DNA of 64,000 nt from Allopusillimonas ginsengisoli (GTDB lineage: Bacteria; Pseudomonadota; Gammaproteobacteria; Burkholderiales; Burkholderiaceae_B). Positions within the stretch are counted from its first letter, which is position 1. Each line of letters begins with the position of its first letter. Below, in pieces: positions 55,401 through 64,000 of this stretch. Under the pieces are notes generated by a model. The model made no database searches and had not been told where the DNA came from. It was given only the letters and a program-made list of their open reading frames with translations. The position numbers and the translations under genes were made by a program. The stretch spans positions 62,001 to 126,000 of the forward strand of contig NZ_SDQE01000005.1 of assembly GCF_004153455.1 (NCBI RefSeq), read 5' to 3'.

Positions 55401-56606
55401 ATGGCGGAACTCGCAAATAAACGTATTGTATTGGGACTCACCGGCGGCATAGCCTGCTACAAGGTGGCCGAATTCCTGCGTCGCGCCCAGGATGAGGGGG
55501 TGACGGTAGATGTTGTCATGACCGACGCCGCCACTCGCTTCATCACCCCGGTCACCATGCAGGCGCTGTCCGGGCGGCCAGTCTTTCTGGACACATGGGA
55601 CAATCGCGTACCCAACAATATGGCGCACATCAATCTGACGCGTGGCGCAGATGCCATCGTCGTCGCGCCCGCCAGCACTGATTTCCTCGCCAAACTGGCC
55701 CACGGCATGGCCGACGACCTGCTGTCCACGCTCTGCCTTGCCAAAGGGCTGTGTCCCTTGCTGGTCGCACCTGCCATGAACCGTGAAATGTGGCTGCATC
55801 CCGCCACGCAACGCAATGTGGCGCTATTGAAGTCCGATGGCGTCACCCTGCTGGGGCCGGCGGAAGGCGACCAGGCCTGCGGAGAAACCGGCAGCGGCCG
55901 CATGCTCGAGCCGCTGGAGTTACTCGAAGAACTCATTGCCTTTTTCCAACCCAAGCGGCTTGCCGGCAAGCGCATCGTCGTCACAGCGGGGCCAACCTCC
56001 GAAGACATCGATCCGGTACGCGTGATTACGAACCGCTCCTCCGGAAAAATGGGCTATGCCATCGCTCGGGCTGCTCGCGAAGCGGGTGCCGACGTTGTGT
56101 TGATCTCCGGCCCCACCGCACTGCCGCCCCCTTTTGGCATGCCGTGCATTGCGGTCCGAAGCGCCCGGCAAATGCACACGGCGGTAATGAATGAAGTCCA
56201 GGCAGCCGATATCTTCATCTCGGTTGCCGCGGTGGCCGACTGGCATGTCGCCAACGCCAGCACGCACAAACTCAAGAAGCAGGCTGGCCAAGCCCCTGCC
56301 CTCGAGTTCGCTCCCAACCCCGATATCCTTGCCGAAGTGGCCGCCATGCCGAACGGCCCCTGGTGTGTTGGCTTTGCGGCAGAAACCGACAAACTCAGGG
56401 AGCATGCCCAGGCAAAACGCCAGCGCAAAGGCGTACCCCTGCTCGTGGGCAATCTCGCGCAGATGGCCATGGATGCCGATGACACCGCGCTTGTTCTCTT
56501 TGACGACAAGGGTGAAGAATCGCTTCCCGCCCAACCCAAGCTGCAGGCTGCGCGACAACTGGTTCAGGCCATTGCCGCCAGGCTTCCACGCGCCGACGCA
56601 CCCTGA
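55401..56606 (+). CDS. coaBC: Bifunctional phosphopantothenoylcysteine decarboxylase / phosphopantothenate-cysteine ligase
   Basis: Two steps of coenzyme A synthesis. The 401-residue fusion has the flavin-dependent CoaC half (LTGGIACYKVAEFLRR; HINLTRGADAIVVAPAS; PAMNREMW; ACGETGSGRM) and the CoaB half from about 190 (VTAGPTSEDIDPVRVITNRSSGKMGYA; SVAAVADWHVANASTHKLKK; GFAAETD). All family motifs are present. It lies 35 nt after lspA and 12 nt before the DedA gene. Confidence 0.96.
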   Translation: MAELANKRIVLGLTGGIACYKVAEFLRRAQDEGVTVDVVMTDAATRFITPVTMQALSGRPVFLDTWDNRVPNNMAHINLTRGADAIVVAPASTDFLAKLAHGMADDLLSTLCLAKGLCPLLVAPAMNREMWLHPATQRNVALLKSDGVTLLGPAEGDQACGETGSGRMLEPLELLEELIAFFQPKRLAGKRIVVTAGPTSEDIDPVRVITNRSSGKMGYAIARAAREAGADVVLISGPTALPPPFGMPCIAVRSARQMHTAVMNEVQAADIFISVAAVADWHVANASTHKLKKQAGQAPALEFAPNPDILAEVAAMPNGPWCVGFAAETDKLREHAQAKRQRKGVPLLVGNLAQMAMDADDTALVLFDDKGEESLPAQPKLQAARQLVQAIAARLPRADAP

Positions 56607-56618
56607 CAAACCCTATTC

Positions 56619-57242
56619 ATGAACCAATACCTTGATCCTTTGTTGGCCTTTGTCGAGGCCAACCACGACTATGCGGGGCCGGTGCTCGCGCTGCTGACCC
56701 TGGGAGAATCCCTGCTGGTCATCGGCATTATCATCCCTGCATCGGTTGTCATGCTGGTCATGGGTGGTCTGATAGGCAGCGGCATGGTGGAAGCCGCCCC
56801 TGTGTTGCTTTGGGGGATTGCGGGCGCAATCGTTGGGGATGCCATCTCGTACTTTATCGGCCGCTGGCTGGGCCCCACGCTGCTGCACACCTGGCCACTG
56901 AACCGGCAGCGCCGCGCCGTGGCGCGCGCCCGGCTGCTGTTCATGCGCCACGGATCCCTGGCCGTATTTGCCGGACGTTTTCTCGGACCCTTGCGTTCGA
57001 TTACACCCACCCTGGCGGGCATGATGAAGATGCGACAATCTCGCTTCCTGCTGGCCAACGTTGCCTCGGCCATTGCATGGCTGCCCTTGATGCTGCTGCC
57101 CGGCTATCTGACCGGACGCGGCATGCAGTCTGTAGACGACAGCCATTTCGGCATTGTGCTGGCAGGTGTGCTTTCCATCGTGTTGGCTGTGTGGGTCGCC
57201 AGAGCAATGATACGCAGGCGCCGACAAAGCCAGGAACCCTGA
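56619..57242 (+). CDS. DedA family membrane protein
   Basis: Polytopic inner-membrane protein of 207 residues, now thought to be a phospholipid or polyprenyl-phosphate flippase family. It shows [35 protein letters not shown], the arginine motif [19 protein letters not shown] and a basic C-terminus. These match DedA proteins. The stop overlaps a possible dut ATG (TGATG), suggesting one transcript with coaBC and dut. Confidence 0.88.
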   Translation: MNQYLDPLLAFVEANHDYAGPVLALLTLGESLLVIGIIIPASVVMLVMGGLIGSGMVEAAPVLLWGIAGAIVGDAISYFIGRWLGPTLLHTWPLNRQRRAVARARLLFMRHGSLAVFAGRFLGPLRSITPTLAGMMKMRQSRFLLANVASAIAWLPLMLLPGYLTGRGMQSVDDSHFGIVLAGVLSIVLAVWVARAMIRRRRQSQEP

Positions 57243-57298
57243 TGGGGGGCCGCCGGTCACGCCACCACATTCACCCACACACTGAAAGAGTTGTAATC

Positions 57299-57748
57299 GT
57301 GAGAAAGATAGCGCTGAAAATCCTTGACCCCCGCATGAATGATTACCTGCCCGCCTATGCCACCAGCGGCTCGGCCGGGTTGGATTTACGGGCCTGCATG
57401 GATGAGCCGCTTCACCTTGCGGCTGGCGCGACAGAGCTCGTGCCTACCGGGCTCTCCATCCATATCGCGGATCCGGCCTACGCGGCGATGATACTGCCGC
57501 GCTCTGGGCTGGGACATAAGCACGGCATTGTGCTTGGGAATCTCGTAGGGCTGATCGATTCGGATTACCAGGGCCCGCTGATGGTTTCCGCATGGAACCG
57601 CGGAAGTGAACCGTTTGTGCTGGAACCCATGGAAAGACTGGCGCAACTGATTATCGTACCGGTGCAGCAGGTGGAATTCGACATCGTCGATGAGTTTGCG
57701 GACTCTACCCGCGGCACGGGTGGTTTCGGAAGCACGGGCCGCGCTTAG
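57299..57748 (+). CDS. dut: Deoxyuridine 5'-triphosphate nucleotidohydrolase
   Basis: Trimeric dUTPase that keeps uracil out of DNA. The 149 residues have all five motifs: [44 protein letters not shown] region with [10 protein letters not shown], and the C-terminal [10 protein letters not shown] that closes on substrate. The GTG at 57299 follows GAAAGAG and gives the usual length. An ATG at 57242 overlapping the DedA stop would add 19 residues. Its stop overlaps the convergent livF stop by 4 nt. Confidence 0.93.
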   Translation: MRKIALKILDPRMNDYLPAYATSGSAGLDLRACMDEPLHLAAGATELVPTGLSIHIADPAYAAMILPRSGLGHKHGIVLGNLVGLIDSDYQGPLMVSAWNRGSEPFVLEPMERLAQLIIVPVQQVEFDIVDEFADSTRGTGGFGSTGRA

Positions 57749-58479
57749 ACCGCTTCTTCTTCGCCCAGGTAAGCCGCTCTCACTTTCGGATCGTCCAGCA
57801 AGCCGGCAGACGGCCCTTCGAGGATGATTTGCCCGGACTCCATCACATACGCGCGCTGGCTGATTTCCAGCGCCAGCCTGGCATTTTGCTCGATCAGCAA
57901 AATGGTGACCCCTTCAGCGTGGATGGTACGCACAACCTCAAAGATTTTTTCGACCATGAGCGGTGCCAGGCCCATCGAAGGCTCATCCAGCAACAAGAGG
58001 CGCGGGCGGGAAATCATGGCCCGCCCCATTGCCAGCATCTGCTGCTCACCACCCGACAAGGTGCCTGCCGACTGGTGCCGACGCTCGGCAAGACGCGGGA
58101 ACAATTCGAAAACATGCTCTGTATCTCGCCTGACGGCGGCCTGATCCTTGCGTGTGTAGCCGCCCATGGCAAGGTTTTCAGCAATCGTGAGTTGGCCAAA
58201 GATCCCGCGCCCTTCCGGCACCATGACCAGACCCTTGCGTACCAGTTGATAGGGCTGGCCGCCGGCTATCGATACCCCATCGTAAAGAATATCGCCACCA
58301 GCCATCGGGACCAGCCCGCATACGGCGCGCAACGTCGTGCTCTTGCCGGCGCCATTGGCGCCAATCAGACTGACGAGCTCTCCTTTTTCAACCAGCAAAT
58401 TGAGCCCACGCACGGCGCGTATGCCGCCATAGGCCACTTCCAGCTGGCGTACATCCAGCAAGGTTTCCTTGGCACTCAT
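57745..58479 (-). CDS. livF: Branched-chain amino acid ABC transporter ATP-binding protein LivF
   Basis: One of two ATPases of a Liv-type importer. The 244 residues show Walker [30 protein letters not shown], the signature [15 protein letters not shown], Walker [14 protein letters not shown] and the His-less switch LLIEQN. The shorter length and the GRGIFG motif separate it from LivG. The start at 58479 overlaps livG by 4 nt; the longer frame is arginine-rich and not conserved. Confidence 0.94.
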   Translation of the reverse strand: MSAKETLLDVRQLEVAYGGIRAVRGLNLLVEKGELVSLIGANGAGKSTTLRAVCGLVPMAGGDILYDGVSIAGGQPYQLVRKGLVMVPEGRGIFGQLTIAENLAMGGYTRKDQAAVRRDTEHVFELFPRLAERRHQSAGTLSGGEQQMLAMGRAMISRPRLLLLDEPSMGLAPLMVEKIFEVVRTIHAEGVTILLIEQNARLALEISQRAYVMESGQIILEGPSAGLLDDPKVRAAYLGEEEAV

Positions 58480-59375
58480 TGCAGTTCCTTGTCGTCGTTG
58501 GACGCATCCGATGCAGACCCAGTGGGCGCCACGGCAGCATCGCCGCCAGGAACCGTTGCGTGATTCCCTGCCCCGGCGCCCAGATAGGCCTCGATCACCC
58601 GTGGGTTTCGCTGTACATCCGCGGGCTTGCCTTCGGCCAGCACCTTGCCATAGTCCAGCACCAGAACGCGGTTGCAAAGCCCCATGACCAGCTTCATGTC
58701 ATGTTCGATGAGCAGGACTGTAATGCCGTCGTCGCGGATTTTTTCTATAAGGCGGCGCAGCACCATTGTTTCTGATGCATTCATCCCGGCAGCGGGCTCG
58801 TCCAGCGCCAGAAGCGAGGGCTCAGTCGCCAAGGCACGGGCGATCTCGAGACGACGCTGGTCGCCATACGGCAGCGCACTTGCCAGATGGTTGGCACGGT
58901 GCCCGATACCGACATAATCCAGCAGTTCGTGGGCCTGTTGCTGAATCGCCCGCTCTTCCTCGCGTGTGGCGCGATTGCGCGTGATCGCGCCGAACACGCC
59001 CGCGTGCGTGCGAATATGTCGGCCTATCATCACGTTCTCTATCGCGCTCAAATTGCTGAACAGCCGGATGTTCTGAAAGGTTCGGGCAATGCCCGCGATG
59101 GCGATCTCATGAGGTTTGAGCCGCGTAAGCTGATGCCCCATGAAGTTGCACGTACCGGACTCCGGGATATACAGGCTGGTCAGCACATTGAAGAGTGTCG
59201 TCTTGCCCGCACCATTGGGCCCGATCAGCCCATAGATGTCCCCCTTGCAAATGGAAAAACTCACATCGGACAGGGCTTGAAGGCCTCCGAATCGCTTGCT
59301 GAGCTTGCTGGCGACCAGCAACAGATCAGGCATGGAACGGGCATCCGCGTTGACCGTTGCAGGTTGTGTGCTCAT
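58476..59375 (-). CDS. livG: Branched-chain amino acid ABC transporter ATP-binding protein LivG
   Basis: Second ATPase of the importer. The 299 residues have Walker A GPNGAGKTT, ARTFQNIRLFSNLSAIENVMIGRH, a signature-like LPYGDQRRLEIARAL, Walker B LLALDEPAAGMN and LLIEHDMKLVM, typical of LivG/BraF. The N-terminus (about 18 residues) and a C-terminal Ala/Gly/Asp-rich tail of about 25 are longer than usual. It overlaps both livM and livF by 4 nt. Confidence 0.94.
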   Translation of the reverse strand: MSTQPATVNADARSMPDLLLVASKLSKRFGGLQALSDVSFSICKGDIYGLIGPNGAGKTTLFNVLTSLYIPESGTCNFMGHQLTRLKPHEIAIAGIARTFQNIRLFSNLSAIENVMIGRHIRTHAGVFGAITRNRATREEERAIQQQAHELLDYVGIGHRANHLASALPYGDQRRLEIARALATEPSLLALDEPAAGMNASETMVLRRLIEKIRDDGITVLLIEHDMKLVMGLCNRVLVLDYGKVLAEGKPADVQRNPRVIEAYLGAGAGNHATVPGGDAAVAPTGSASDASNDDKELQ

Positions 59376-60460
59376 GCCTGCTCCTCGCTGGTGCCGGCGA
59401 GCTCACGGCGTCGCAGTGCCGACGGCCACAAGCCTGCAGGCCGGAAGATCATGACCAGCACGAGCGCGAAACCAAACATCAGCATGCGTATGCCTTCGGG
59501 ATCCAGCAATACCTCGCCAAACACTGTTTGCTGCAAGGGCACGACGATGGCTCGCAACAGTTCCGGAAATACGGATAACAACACGGCGCCAAGAATGACG
59601 CCCGGGATATGGCCCATGCCGCCCAGCACCACCATGCACAGCACGATGATGGATTCGCTCAGGCTGAAGCTTTCGGGGCTGACAAAGCCCTGCATCGAAG
59701 CGAACATCGCCCCGGCGACACCGCCAAAGCTGGCGCCCATGGAGAACGCAAGCAGTTTGATATTGCGTGTGTTGATGCCCATCGCCTTGGCGGCAATCTC
59801 ATCTTCGCGCACGGCTTCCCAGGCTCTGCCAATACGTGAATTCTGGAGCCGTACGCACATGACCACGATCACCAGCACGAACAGTAGCAACAGGTAGTAG
59901 TACTTTTCAGGGCCTGTAATCCGGAAACCGAACAGCTCCTGGGTTCGTCCAAACATGAACTGCCCTACGGAAAAAGTATCCACCCGATTGATACCCTGTG
60001 GCCCGTTGGTGATGTTGATGGGTGCATCCAGATTGTTCAGAAAAATGCGGACGATCTCCCCAAAGCCAAGTGTGACAATGGCGAGGTAATCTCCGCGAAG
60101 TTTGAGCGTGGGCGCACCCAGCAAGGCGCCGAACAGGGCCGCCAACATTACACCGATCGGCAACACAATCCAGAAAGGCAGGTGCAGCCCGAAATGGGGC
60201 GAGGCGAGCAGCGCCCATACATAGGCGCCCACTGCATAGAACGCGATGTAGCCCAGATCAAGCAGGCCCGCAAAACCCACCACGATATTGAGCCCCAGCG
60301 CCAACATGACATAGATCAGCGCAAAATTGAGGGTTCGTATCCAGCTTTGCCCTGCCATGCCCAACAGAAAAGGCAGGACAGCCAGCACAATACCGAACAG
60401 GAAAATTCCGAGCCAGACCCTGGCTGGCGTGCCGCGGCGTTCTGTCGTGTCATGAGTCAT
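59372..60460 (-). CDS. livM: Branched-chain amino acid ABC transporter permease LivM
   Basis: Inner-membrane permease of 362 residues with about nine to ten hydrophobic segments. Family motifs include LNIVVGFAGLLDLGYIAFYAVGAY, LRGDYLAIVTLGFGEIVRI, RIGRAWEAVREDEIAAKAMGIN (coupling loop) and GMGHIPGVILGA. It overlaps livH and livG by 4 nt each, so the operon is tightly coupled. Confidence 0.94.
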   Translation of the reverse strand: MTHDTTERRGTPARVWLGIFLFGIVLAVLPFLLGMAGQSWIRTLNFALIYVMLALGLNIVVGFAGLLDLGYIAFYAVGAYVWALLASPHFGLHLPFWIVLPIGVMLAALFGALLGAPTLKLRGDYLAIVTLGFGEIVRIFLNNLDAPINITNGPQGINRVDTFSVGQFMFGRTQELFGFRITGPEKYYYLLLLFVLVIVVMCVRLQNSRIGRAWEAVREDEIAAKAMGINTRNIKLLAFSMGASFGGVAGAMFASMQGFVSPESFSLSESIIVLCMVVLGGMGHIPGVILGAVLLSVFPELLRAIVVPLQQTVFGEVLLDPEGIRMLMFGFALVLVMIFRPAGLWPSALRRRELAGTSEEQA

Positions 60461-61389
60461 GCGCGATCTCCTACCCGTTCACCCATCAGGCCTGACGGCC
60501 GGAAGACCAACACAAGTATCAGCACAATGAACGAAAAGACATCCTGATAGTTGCTGCCAAAAACGCCGTTGGTGAGATCGCCGATATACCCTGCCCCTAG
60601 CGCTTCGATGATGCCCAGCAACAGGCCGCCCAGCATTGCGCCGCCCAGGTTGCCGATGCCACCCAGCACTGCAGCGGTAAACGCCTTGAGCCCCAGCATA
60701 AAGCCCATGGTGTATTGCGCGACCCCGTAGTAGGTTGTGACCATGACGCCGGCAACGGCCGCCAGCGCAGAGCCGATCAGGAAGGCGGCGGAAATCACGG
60801 TATTGATGTTGACGCCCATCAGGCCCGCCACTTCACGGTTCTGCGCCGTGGCGCGCATGGCCGTACCCAAACGGGTACGATGCACGACAAGCAGCAACCC
60901 CGCCATAATGCCTGTGGCAGACAGAATGATGATGATCTGCAACAAGCTGATGCGGGCGCCCCCCATCTGGAAAATATCCGGCTCGATGATATGCGGAAAG
61001 CTCAGATAGTTGCGCCCCCATATCATCATGGCCAGATTCTGGATGATGATGGACACCCCGATTGCCGTAATCAGCGCCGCCAGTCGCGGTGCGCGGCGTA
61101 AAGGCCGATACGCATAGCGTTCTGCAATCCAACCCACCGCCATGCAGGCAGGGATGGACAGCAACAGCGCCGCCCCGACTGCCATCCAGGCTGGCATGGC
61201 GCCCGCGTCACCGCCGACAAAACTGACAACCAGCGTTGTGGCAAGCATGGCGCCGATCATGACAACATCCCCGTGCGCGAAGTTGATCAGCCCTATGATT
61301 CCATAGACCATGGTATAGCCCAGGGCGACCAGCGCATACACACTGCCTACGGTAATGCCATTAATTAGCTGTTGTAATAGGATGTCCAT
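60457..61389 (-). CDS. livH: Branched-chain amino acid ABC transporter permease LivH
   Basis: Partner permease of LivM, 310 residues with about eight hydrophobic segments. It carries NGITVGSVYALVALGYTMVYGI, LINFAHGDVVMIGA, the coupling loop RTRLGTAMRATAQNREVAGLMGVN and KAFTAAVLGGIGNLGGAMLGG. It starts 57 nt after livK, a gap occupied by a hairpin. Confidence 0.94.
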   Translation of the reverse strand: MDILLQQLINGITVGSVYALVALGYTMVYGIIGLINFAHGDVVMIGAMLATTLVVSFVGGDAGAMPAWMAVGAALLLSIPACMAVGWIAERYAYRPLRRAPRLAALITAIGVSIIIQNLAMMIWGRNYLSFPHIIEPDIFQMGGARISLLQIIIILSATGIMAGLLLVVHRTRLGTAMRATAQNREVAGLMGVNINTVISAAFLIGSALAAVAGVMVTTYYGVAQYTMGFMLGLKAFTAAVLGGIGNLGGAMLGGLLLGIIEALGAGYIGDLTNGVFGSNYQDVFSFIVLILVLVFRPSGLMGERVGDRA

Positions 61390-61408
61390 AACTTATGACC
61401 CGGTGAGT

Positions 61409-61428
61409 GGGCCGGCCCCAGCCGGCCC
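61409..61428. repeat. GC-rich intercistronic hairpin between livK and livH
   Basis: GGGCCGGC and GCCGGCCC are exact inverse copies with a CCCA loop and no T run. At this place in the operon it may protect the 3' end of the livK message or lower read-through into livH, so that the binding protein outnumbers the permease. Confidence 0.65.
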
Positions 61429-61446
61429 GTAATAGAAAGCACCCTG

Positions 61447-62607
61447 TCAGTTGGCGCTGCTCACCATGGTCTTGACCATTTCCCATTTGCCATCCTTGAC
61501 TTCATAGATGGTGACCGAGATCTCTTTCAGATCGCCATTCTCGTCATAGGCAACGTTGTCACTCGTCGCGCCCGAGCGTTCCAGCGATGCGAGTTTGGGC
61601 AAGTATTTTTCCGGCTTGGCCGAGCCGGCTTCCTTCATGGCGGTGATCATGTTCCAGGCGCCGTCATAAGCATATGGCGCGTAGACGCCAGGATTCTGTT
61701 TGAAGCGGGCCTTGTAGGCGGACTCGAATGCTTCGCCCTTGGCCATTTGCTTGAGCGGCACGCCGGCCAGCGAGGCGTATGTACCATTGGCAGCGTCGCC
61801 GGCGAGTTTCAGGAAAGTCTCGCTGCGCGTCATCTCGCCCGAGACCAGTGGCGCATCGATGCCCAGCCTGACCATCTGCCGACGCATCGGACCTGATTGC
61901 GCATCCAGACCGCCAAAGAAAATGGCATCTGGCTTTTTCTCTTTGATGTTGGTGAGAATGGCTGTGAAATCGTTGGCCTTGTCCGTCGTGTATTCGCGGG
62001 CAATGATTTCGCCGCCGTTCGCCTTGACGGCATTGGCCACCTGATCGGCCAGCCCCTGGCCGTAGGCGGTGCGATCATCGATCAGCGCAATTCTTTTGGC
62101 GCCCAGGTCTTTGACGATAAATTCGCCATCGGCTGCGCCTTGCTGCGTATCGCTGGTCATCATGCGAAAGGTCGTGTCGTAGCCCTGCTGCGTGTACTCG
62201 GGCGAGGTCGCCATGGCAATTTGCGGCAGGCCTGCATCGTTGTACACGCGCGAGGCGGGAATGGTCGTGCCCGAGTTGAAGTGCCCAAGCACGCCGCTCA
62301 CGCCGTCGTCCACGATTTGCTGGGCTACCTGTACCGCTGTACGGGGGTCGGCCTGATCGTCGCGTGAGACCAGCTCAAACTTGGCTGTCTTGCCGTCGAG
62401 CTGGATATTCTGCGTGTTGGCCTCTTCGAGCGCCAGCGTGAGGCCATTCTTCATGTCCTCGCCATAGTGAGATTGCGGGCCAGTCAGTGGCGCGGCAAAA
62501 CCGAGGCGGACGACCTCCGTATCCGCGGCGCTTGCTGCGCCAGCAATCAGGCCAGTTGCAATGGCCGCCGCTGCGGCCATGAGCTTGAATCCAGTGGTGG
62601 ATTGCAT
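61447..62607 (-). CDS. livK: Branched-chain amino acid ABC transporter periplasmic substrate-binding protein
   Basis: The 386-residue precursor has a signal peptide (hydrophobic core LMAAAAAIATGLIAGAA, cleavage after ASA) and a two-lobed type I binding fold: VVRLGFAAPLTGPQSHYGEDMKNGL, GVLGHFNSGTTIPASRVYNDAG, RIALIDDRTAYGQGLAD, VYAPYAYDGAWNMI. The wording is that of LivJ/LivK/BraC proteins; the amino acid bound is not certain. It is the first liv gene, directly before livH, and putA lies upstream on the same strand. Confidence 0.93.
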   Translation of the reverse strand: MQSTTGFKLMAAAAAIATGLIAGAASAADTEVVRLGFAAPLTGPQSHYGEDMKNGLTLALEEANTQNIQLDGKTAKFELVSRDDQADPRTAVQVAQQIVDDGVSGVLGHFNSGTTIPASRVYNDAGLPQIAMATSPEYTQQGYDTTFRMMTSDTQQGAADGEFIVKDLGAKRIALIDDRTAYGQGLADQVANAVKANGGEIIAREYTTDKANDFTAILTNIKEKKPDAIFFGGLDAQSGPMRRQMVRLGIDAPLVSGEMTRSETFLKLAGDAANGTYASLAGVPLKQMAKGEAFESAYKARFKQNPGVYAPYAYDGAWNMITAMKEAGSAKPEKYLPKLASLERSGATSDNVAYDENGDLKEISVTIYEVKDGKWEMVKTMVSSAN

Positions 62608-62636
62608 AAGAATCTCCGTTATGTTGTTTGAAAATT

Positions 62637-62674
62637 TTGTTGCGATGTGAGCTGTTTGCTCACAATCGCAACAA
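62637..62674. repeat. Long inverted repeat in the livK upstream region
   Basis: TTGTTGCGAT-GTGAGC and GCTCAC-AATCGCAACAA are inverse copies with one extra base and a TGTTT centre, making arms of 16-17 bp. It lies 30-67 nt upstream of the livK ATG and 85 nt after the putA stop. There is no T tract after it in the direction of transcription, so an operator or a leader hairpin is more likely than a terminator. Confidence 0.7.
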
Positions 62675-62758
62675 AGGTACTGCAGATAAAGCGTGATCCC
62701 TTATCTTGAAACAACTGCCTGAGTCCTAGCTTCTGCCCCCCGGCTTTCAGCAAGCTGC

Positions 62759-64000
62759 TCAGCCTATCATCATGAGGCTGGCATTCCCGCCTGCCGCCGT
62801 TGTGTTGATGCTGACCGAAACCTCACGCAACAGACGCTCCATCCTGTACGTCTGGCCTGCGGCAATATCTTCGCTGGTCAATCCCTGCACAGAAACAATC
62901 GGCCCTGGCCGCGCGGCTACCGTGCGATTGAGTTCGCCCAGCGCATCGCCATCGCCCTCGAACAGGACGGCTTGATAGTCGCCTGACGCGATGTCGTCTT
63001 CGGCCACCCATTGCACCTGCTCGCGCGCAACATCGCCAAGACTTGCCACCCAACCGCGCGCGGCGCCTGTATCCAGAAGCTTCATCACATTTTTCGTGCT
63101 GGCGCAGGCCTCATACTGGGCGCGCATACCTGCCTGTGTGGCCGCGATGCACAAGACGCTGCCGCGTGGCGCCGTCCTGTACAGATTGTTCTCTCCGGTG
63201 GGACCGGGCAGCGCAATGGACGCGGCCGGCTCACCGTTGGCCGCAATGCCAGCCGGCAGGCCATCTGGATGCCTGCTTAGCAGGCGCAGCAAATACAAGG
63301 GCCCGCCCGCCTTGGGGCCCGTGCCCGACAGGCCCTCCCCGCCAAAAGGCTGCACACCCACGACCGCACCGACAACATTTCTGTTGACGTAGATATTCCC
63401 GGCGTGAATGCGTTCGGATACTCTCGCAACCGTTTCATCCAGACGCGTGTGCACACCGAACGTCAATCCATAACCCGAGGCATTGATTGCATCGATGATC
63501 TGATCCAGGCTGTCTCGGCGATAGCGCACAATATGTAGCACAGGGCCAAACACCTCTTTCTTGAGTTGCTGCGGCTGATCGAGTTCGATCAGGGTTGGCG
63601 CCACGAAGGTGCCGTGGCGACATTCCTCGCCCAGCGCCACCTGATCCACAGGATGTCCCGCGTCGCGCATGGATTGTATATGGCTTTGTATGCCTGCCAA
63701 AGCCTCCGCGTCAATCACCGGCCCCACATCGGTGCTCAGCCGATCAGGGTTTCCGACGCGAAGCTCCTGCAGTGCGCCGCGCAACATCTCGAGCACGTGG
63801 TCGGCGCAATCCTCCTGAACGCACAACAAGCGCAATGCAGAACAGCGCTGTCCCGCCGAGTCGAATGCAGACGCCAGCACATCGGCGACGACCTGCTCCG
63901 CAAGCGCGGAGGAATCCACAATCATGGCGTTTAACCCGCCGGTTTCCGCAATCAAAGGAATGGGGCGTCCCGAGTCGTCGAGCCGCTCGGCCAGTTGACG
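62759..64000 (-). CDS. putA: Bifunctional PutA, C-terminal P5C dehydrogenase part (5' end outside window)
   Basis: The visible 413 codons carry the aldehyde dehydrogenase part that oxidises glutamate semialdehyde to glutamate: RPIPLIAETGGLNAMIVDSS (active-site Glu region), the catalytic Cys in SAGQRCSALRLL, GPVIDAEA, KEVFGPVLHIVRYR, GNIYVNRNVVGAVVGVQPFGGEGLSGTGPKAGGP in consecutive blocks, and the PutA C-terminal domain ending VSINTTAAGGNASLMMIG. That extension past the dehydrogenase is found in long PutA proteins, not in stand-alone P5C dehydrogenase. The proline dehydrogenase part must lie beyond 64000. Confidence 0.93.
   Translation of the reverse strand, partial: RQLAERLDDSGRPIPLIAETGGLNAMIVDSSALAEQVVADVLASAFDSAGQRCSALRLLCVQEDCADHVLEMLRGALQELRVGNPDRLSTDVGPVIDAEALAGIQSHIQSMRDAGHPVDQVALGEECRHGTFVAPTLIELDQPQQLKKEVFGPVLHIVRYRRDSLDQIIDAINASGYGLTFGVHTRLDETVARVSERIHAGNIYVNRNVVGAVVGVQPFGGEGLSGTGPKAGGPLYLLRLLSRHPDGLPAGIAANGEPAASIALPGPTGENNLYRTAPRGSVLCIAATQAGMRAQYEACASTKNVMKLLDTGAARGWVASLGDVAREQVQWVAEDDIASGDYQAVLFEGDGDALGELNRTVAARPGPIVSVQGLTSEDIAAGQTYRMERLLREVSVSINTTAAGGNASLMMIG

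Noticed and set aside
56810-57298. Longer version of dut starting far upstream
   Set aside because: The added part overlaps the DedA gene in another frame and has no conserved sequence.
57745-62607. Urea or amide (Urt/Ami) transporter instead of Liv
   Set aside because: No urease or amidase gene nearby, and the binding protein has LivJ/LivK wording; the substrate still remains untested.

Overview
The window looks like a chromosomal segment of a betaproteobacterium, most probably family Alcaligenaceae (the Bordetella/Achromobacter/Pusillimonas group). The grounds are moderately high GC, tig-clpP-clpX-lon order, a dapC-dapD-dapE-prmB block, a ribF-ileS-lspA-coaBC-dut block, and general protein similarity. 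The genus is an inference and was not tested. I found no insertion sequence, prophage, CRISPR array or rRNA. One tRNA gene (Leu, UAG) is present.

Region 1 (1-21.5 kb) is a surface-polysaccharide locus. A minus-strand unit runs kpsE-kpsD-kpsM-kpsT-kpsC-neuC-neuA-neuB, with neuB cut by the window start. It encodes an ABC-type (group 2/3) capsule exporter, the long two-domain beta-Kdo linker enzyme KpsC, and a complete UDP-GlcNAc to CMP-sialic acid route. Divergent from it is a 2579-residue, fully reducing, animal-FAS-like polyketide synthase followed 4 nt later by an alpha-oxoamine synthase. Convergent to these is kpsS, an SDR and a membrane sulfatase-fold (LTA-synthase-like) protein. The set PKS + oxoamine synthase + SDR + membrane sulfatase resembles rhizobial rkpA/G/H/I and Burkholderia wcb genes. 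My reading is that it makes a dedicated, possibly sphingoid-like, lipid for the capsule.

Region 2 (21.5-25.1 kb) is an isc operon, iscR-iscS-iscU-iscA, with two IscR-type operators upstream. It has two oddities. IscU has lost its otherwise near-invariant Cys37 (Leu) and gained Cys65. The usual hscB-hscA-fdx do not follow; a tandem methylglyoxal-synthase-like gene and the capsule locus sit there instead.

Region 3 (25.1-38.4 kb) holds a low-molecular-weight phosphatase, uvrB, an aromatic/aspartate aminotransferase, lexA under a near-perfect self-operator, the protein-quality-control block lon / clpX / clpP / tig, tRNA-Leu, and a translationally overlapping PQQ-type sugar dehydrogenase with a c-type cytochrome.

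Region 4 (38.5-57.7 kb) is housekeeping: dapC-dapD-dapE-prmB-yheS (lysine/peptidoglycan precursor, L3 methylation, ABC-F), then uvrD, an acyl desaturase, an RNA m5C methyltransferase and purN on the other strand, then ribF-ileS-lspA-coaBC-dedA-dut, mostly with overlapping or nearly touching ends. A structured, promoter-preceded leader or small RNA is possible in the 480-nt gap before dapC.

Region 5 (57.7-64 kb) is a minus-strand branched-chain amino acid ABC transporter, livK-livH-livM-livG-livF, preceded by the 3' end of putA (P5C dehydrogenase part), which runs off the window.
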